Source of the DNA: Pseudomonas poae
GTDB taxonomy: Bacteria; Pseudomonadota; Gammaproteobacteria; Pseudomonadales; Pseudomonadaceae
NCBI RefSeq assembly: GCF_001439785.1
Contig: NZ_JYLI01000004.1
Location: 124,001-188,000 of the forward strand
Direction of reading: 5' to 3'
DNA: 64,000 nt
Shown here: in pieces, positions 63,729-64,000 of the stretch
Layout of the letters: each line of letters starts with the position of its first letter
Numbering within the stretch: position 1 is the first letter of the stretch
Notes under the pieces: model-generated
Told to the model about the DNA's origin: nothing
Seen by the model: the letters and a program-made list of their open reading frames with translations, nothing else
Databases searched by the model: none
Made by a program: the position numbers and the translations under genes

Positions 63729-64000
63729 TTGCGGGTACTGGTAATCAAGACCTCATCCCTGGGCGACGTGATCCATGCGTTGCCGGCACTCACCGATGCG
63801 GCGCGGGCGATCCCCGGCATCCGGTTCGACTGGGTGGTGGAAGAAGGCTTTGCCGAAATCCCCACCTGGCACCCGGCGGTCGACAAGGTGATTCCGGTGG
63901 CGATTCGCCGCTGGCGCAAGAATATCTGGCAAACCCTCAAAAGCGGCGAGTGGCGACGCTTCAAACAGAGCCTTCAGTCGACCAAATACGACCTGGTCAT
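63729..64000 (+). CDS. waaC: LPS heptosyltransferase I, 3' end outside the window
   Basis: WaaC adds the first heptose to Kdo of the lipopolysaccharide core. Only the first 90 codons are in the window. The N-terminus (L)RVLVIKTSSLGDVIHALPA is the standard WaaC start, read here from a TTG at 63729, one base after the waaF stop, with GAGG upstream inside waaF. It continues past the window edge. The waaF-waaC order and contact indicate one operon for the inner core. Confidence 0.93.
   Translation, partial: MRVLVIKTSSLGDVIHALPALTDAARAIPGIRFDWVVEEGFAEIPTWHPAVDKVIPVAIRRWRKNIWQTLKSGEWRRFKQSLQSTKYDLV

Overview
The window is GC-rich chromosomal DNA from a Pseudomonas of the fluorescens group. This rests on the gene content (gltBD-hemE, putA/putP, aceEF-glnE-waaF-waaC, selO, a TIGR02449/zapA-like pair), on the many REP-type palindromes with the GTGGGAGC...GCTTGCC...GCGAT core typical of fluorescent pseudomonads, and on a complete aryl polyene (APE) pigment locus. 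No rRNA, tRNA, CRISPR array, transposase or integrase was recognised.

Layout. 1-6.3 kb: glutamate synthase (gltB 3' part, gltD) and hemE, plus strand. 6.3-8.6 kb: a YnfM-like MFS exporter divergent from a LysR regulator. 8.8-25.9 kb: nineteen minus-strand genes, mostly overlapping by ATGA or TGATG junctions, forming one APE operon. In transcription order they are: chain-length factor, acyltransferase, two ACPs, membrane protein, ligase-dehydratase fusion, glycosyltransferase, second acyltransferase, aromatic amino acid ammonia-lyase, thioesterase, LolA-like protein, MMPL exporter, halogenase-like flavoprotein, methyltransferase, DUF3261 lipoprotein, ketosynthase, dehydratase, ketoreductase, ketosynthase. 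The ammonia-lyase and ligase would supply and load an aryl starter, the KS/KR/DH set would build the polyene on the ACPs, and the acyltransferases, GT, LolA-like protein and MMPL would anchor and export it to the outer membrane.

26-40 kb: a ParA-like ATPase, trxC, a frameshifted HigA-type antitoxin, a GNAT acetyltransferase, selO, an MscK-type mechanosensitive channel, nhaP2, a chemotaxis receptor, a ZapA-like pair and an acyl-CoA dehydrogenase. 39.9-40.95 kb: a short accessory patch with a microcin V-like precursor (15-residue MRxLT...G-A leader) and a two-TM candidate immunity protein. This is the best candidate for an undescribed system. 41-47 kb: trifunctional putA and divergent putP, with five GTTGCA-type PutA half-sites between them. 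47-51 kb: a vgrG-DUF4123 type VI secretion pair with no effector gene downstream, then rlmJ. 51-64 kb: msrA, a PAS/GAF/GGDEF/EAL protein with a degenerate GGDEF motif, aceF-aceE with two GntR-type palindromes upstream, glnE, waaF and the start of waaC.

REP elements sit in most intergenic spaces. One REP pair lies inside a coding region and forms the N-terminal part of the LolA-like protein's signal peptide. A composite repeat of about 135 bp occurs twice in opposite orientation. All calls come from reading the sequence; no database search was run.
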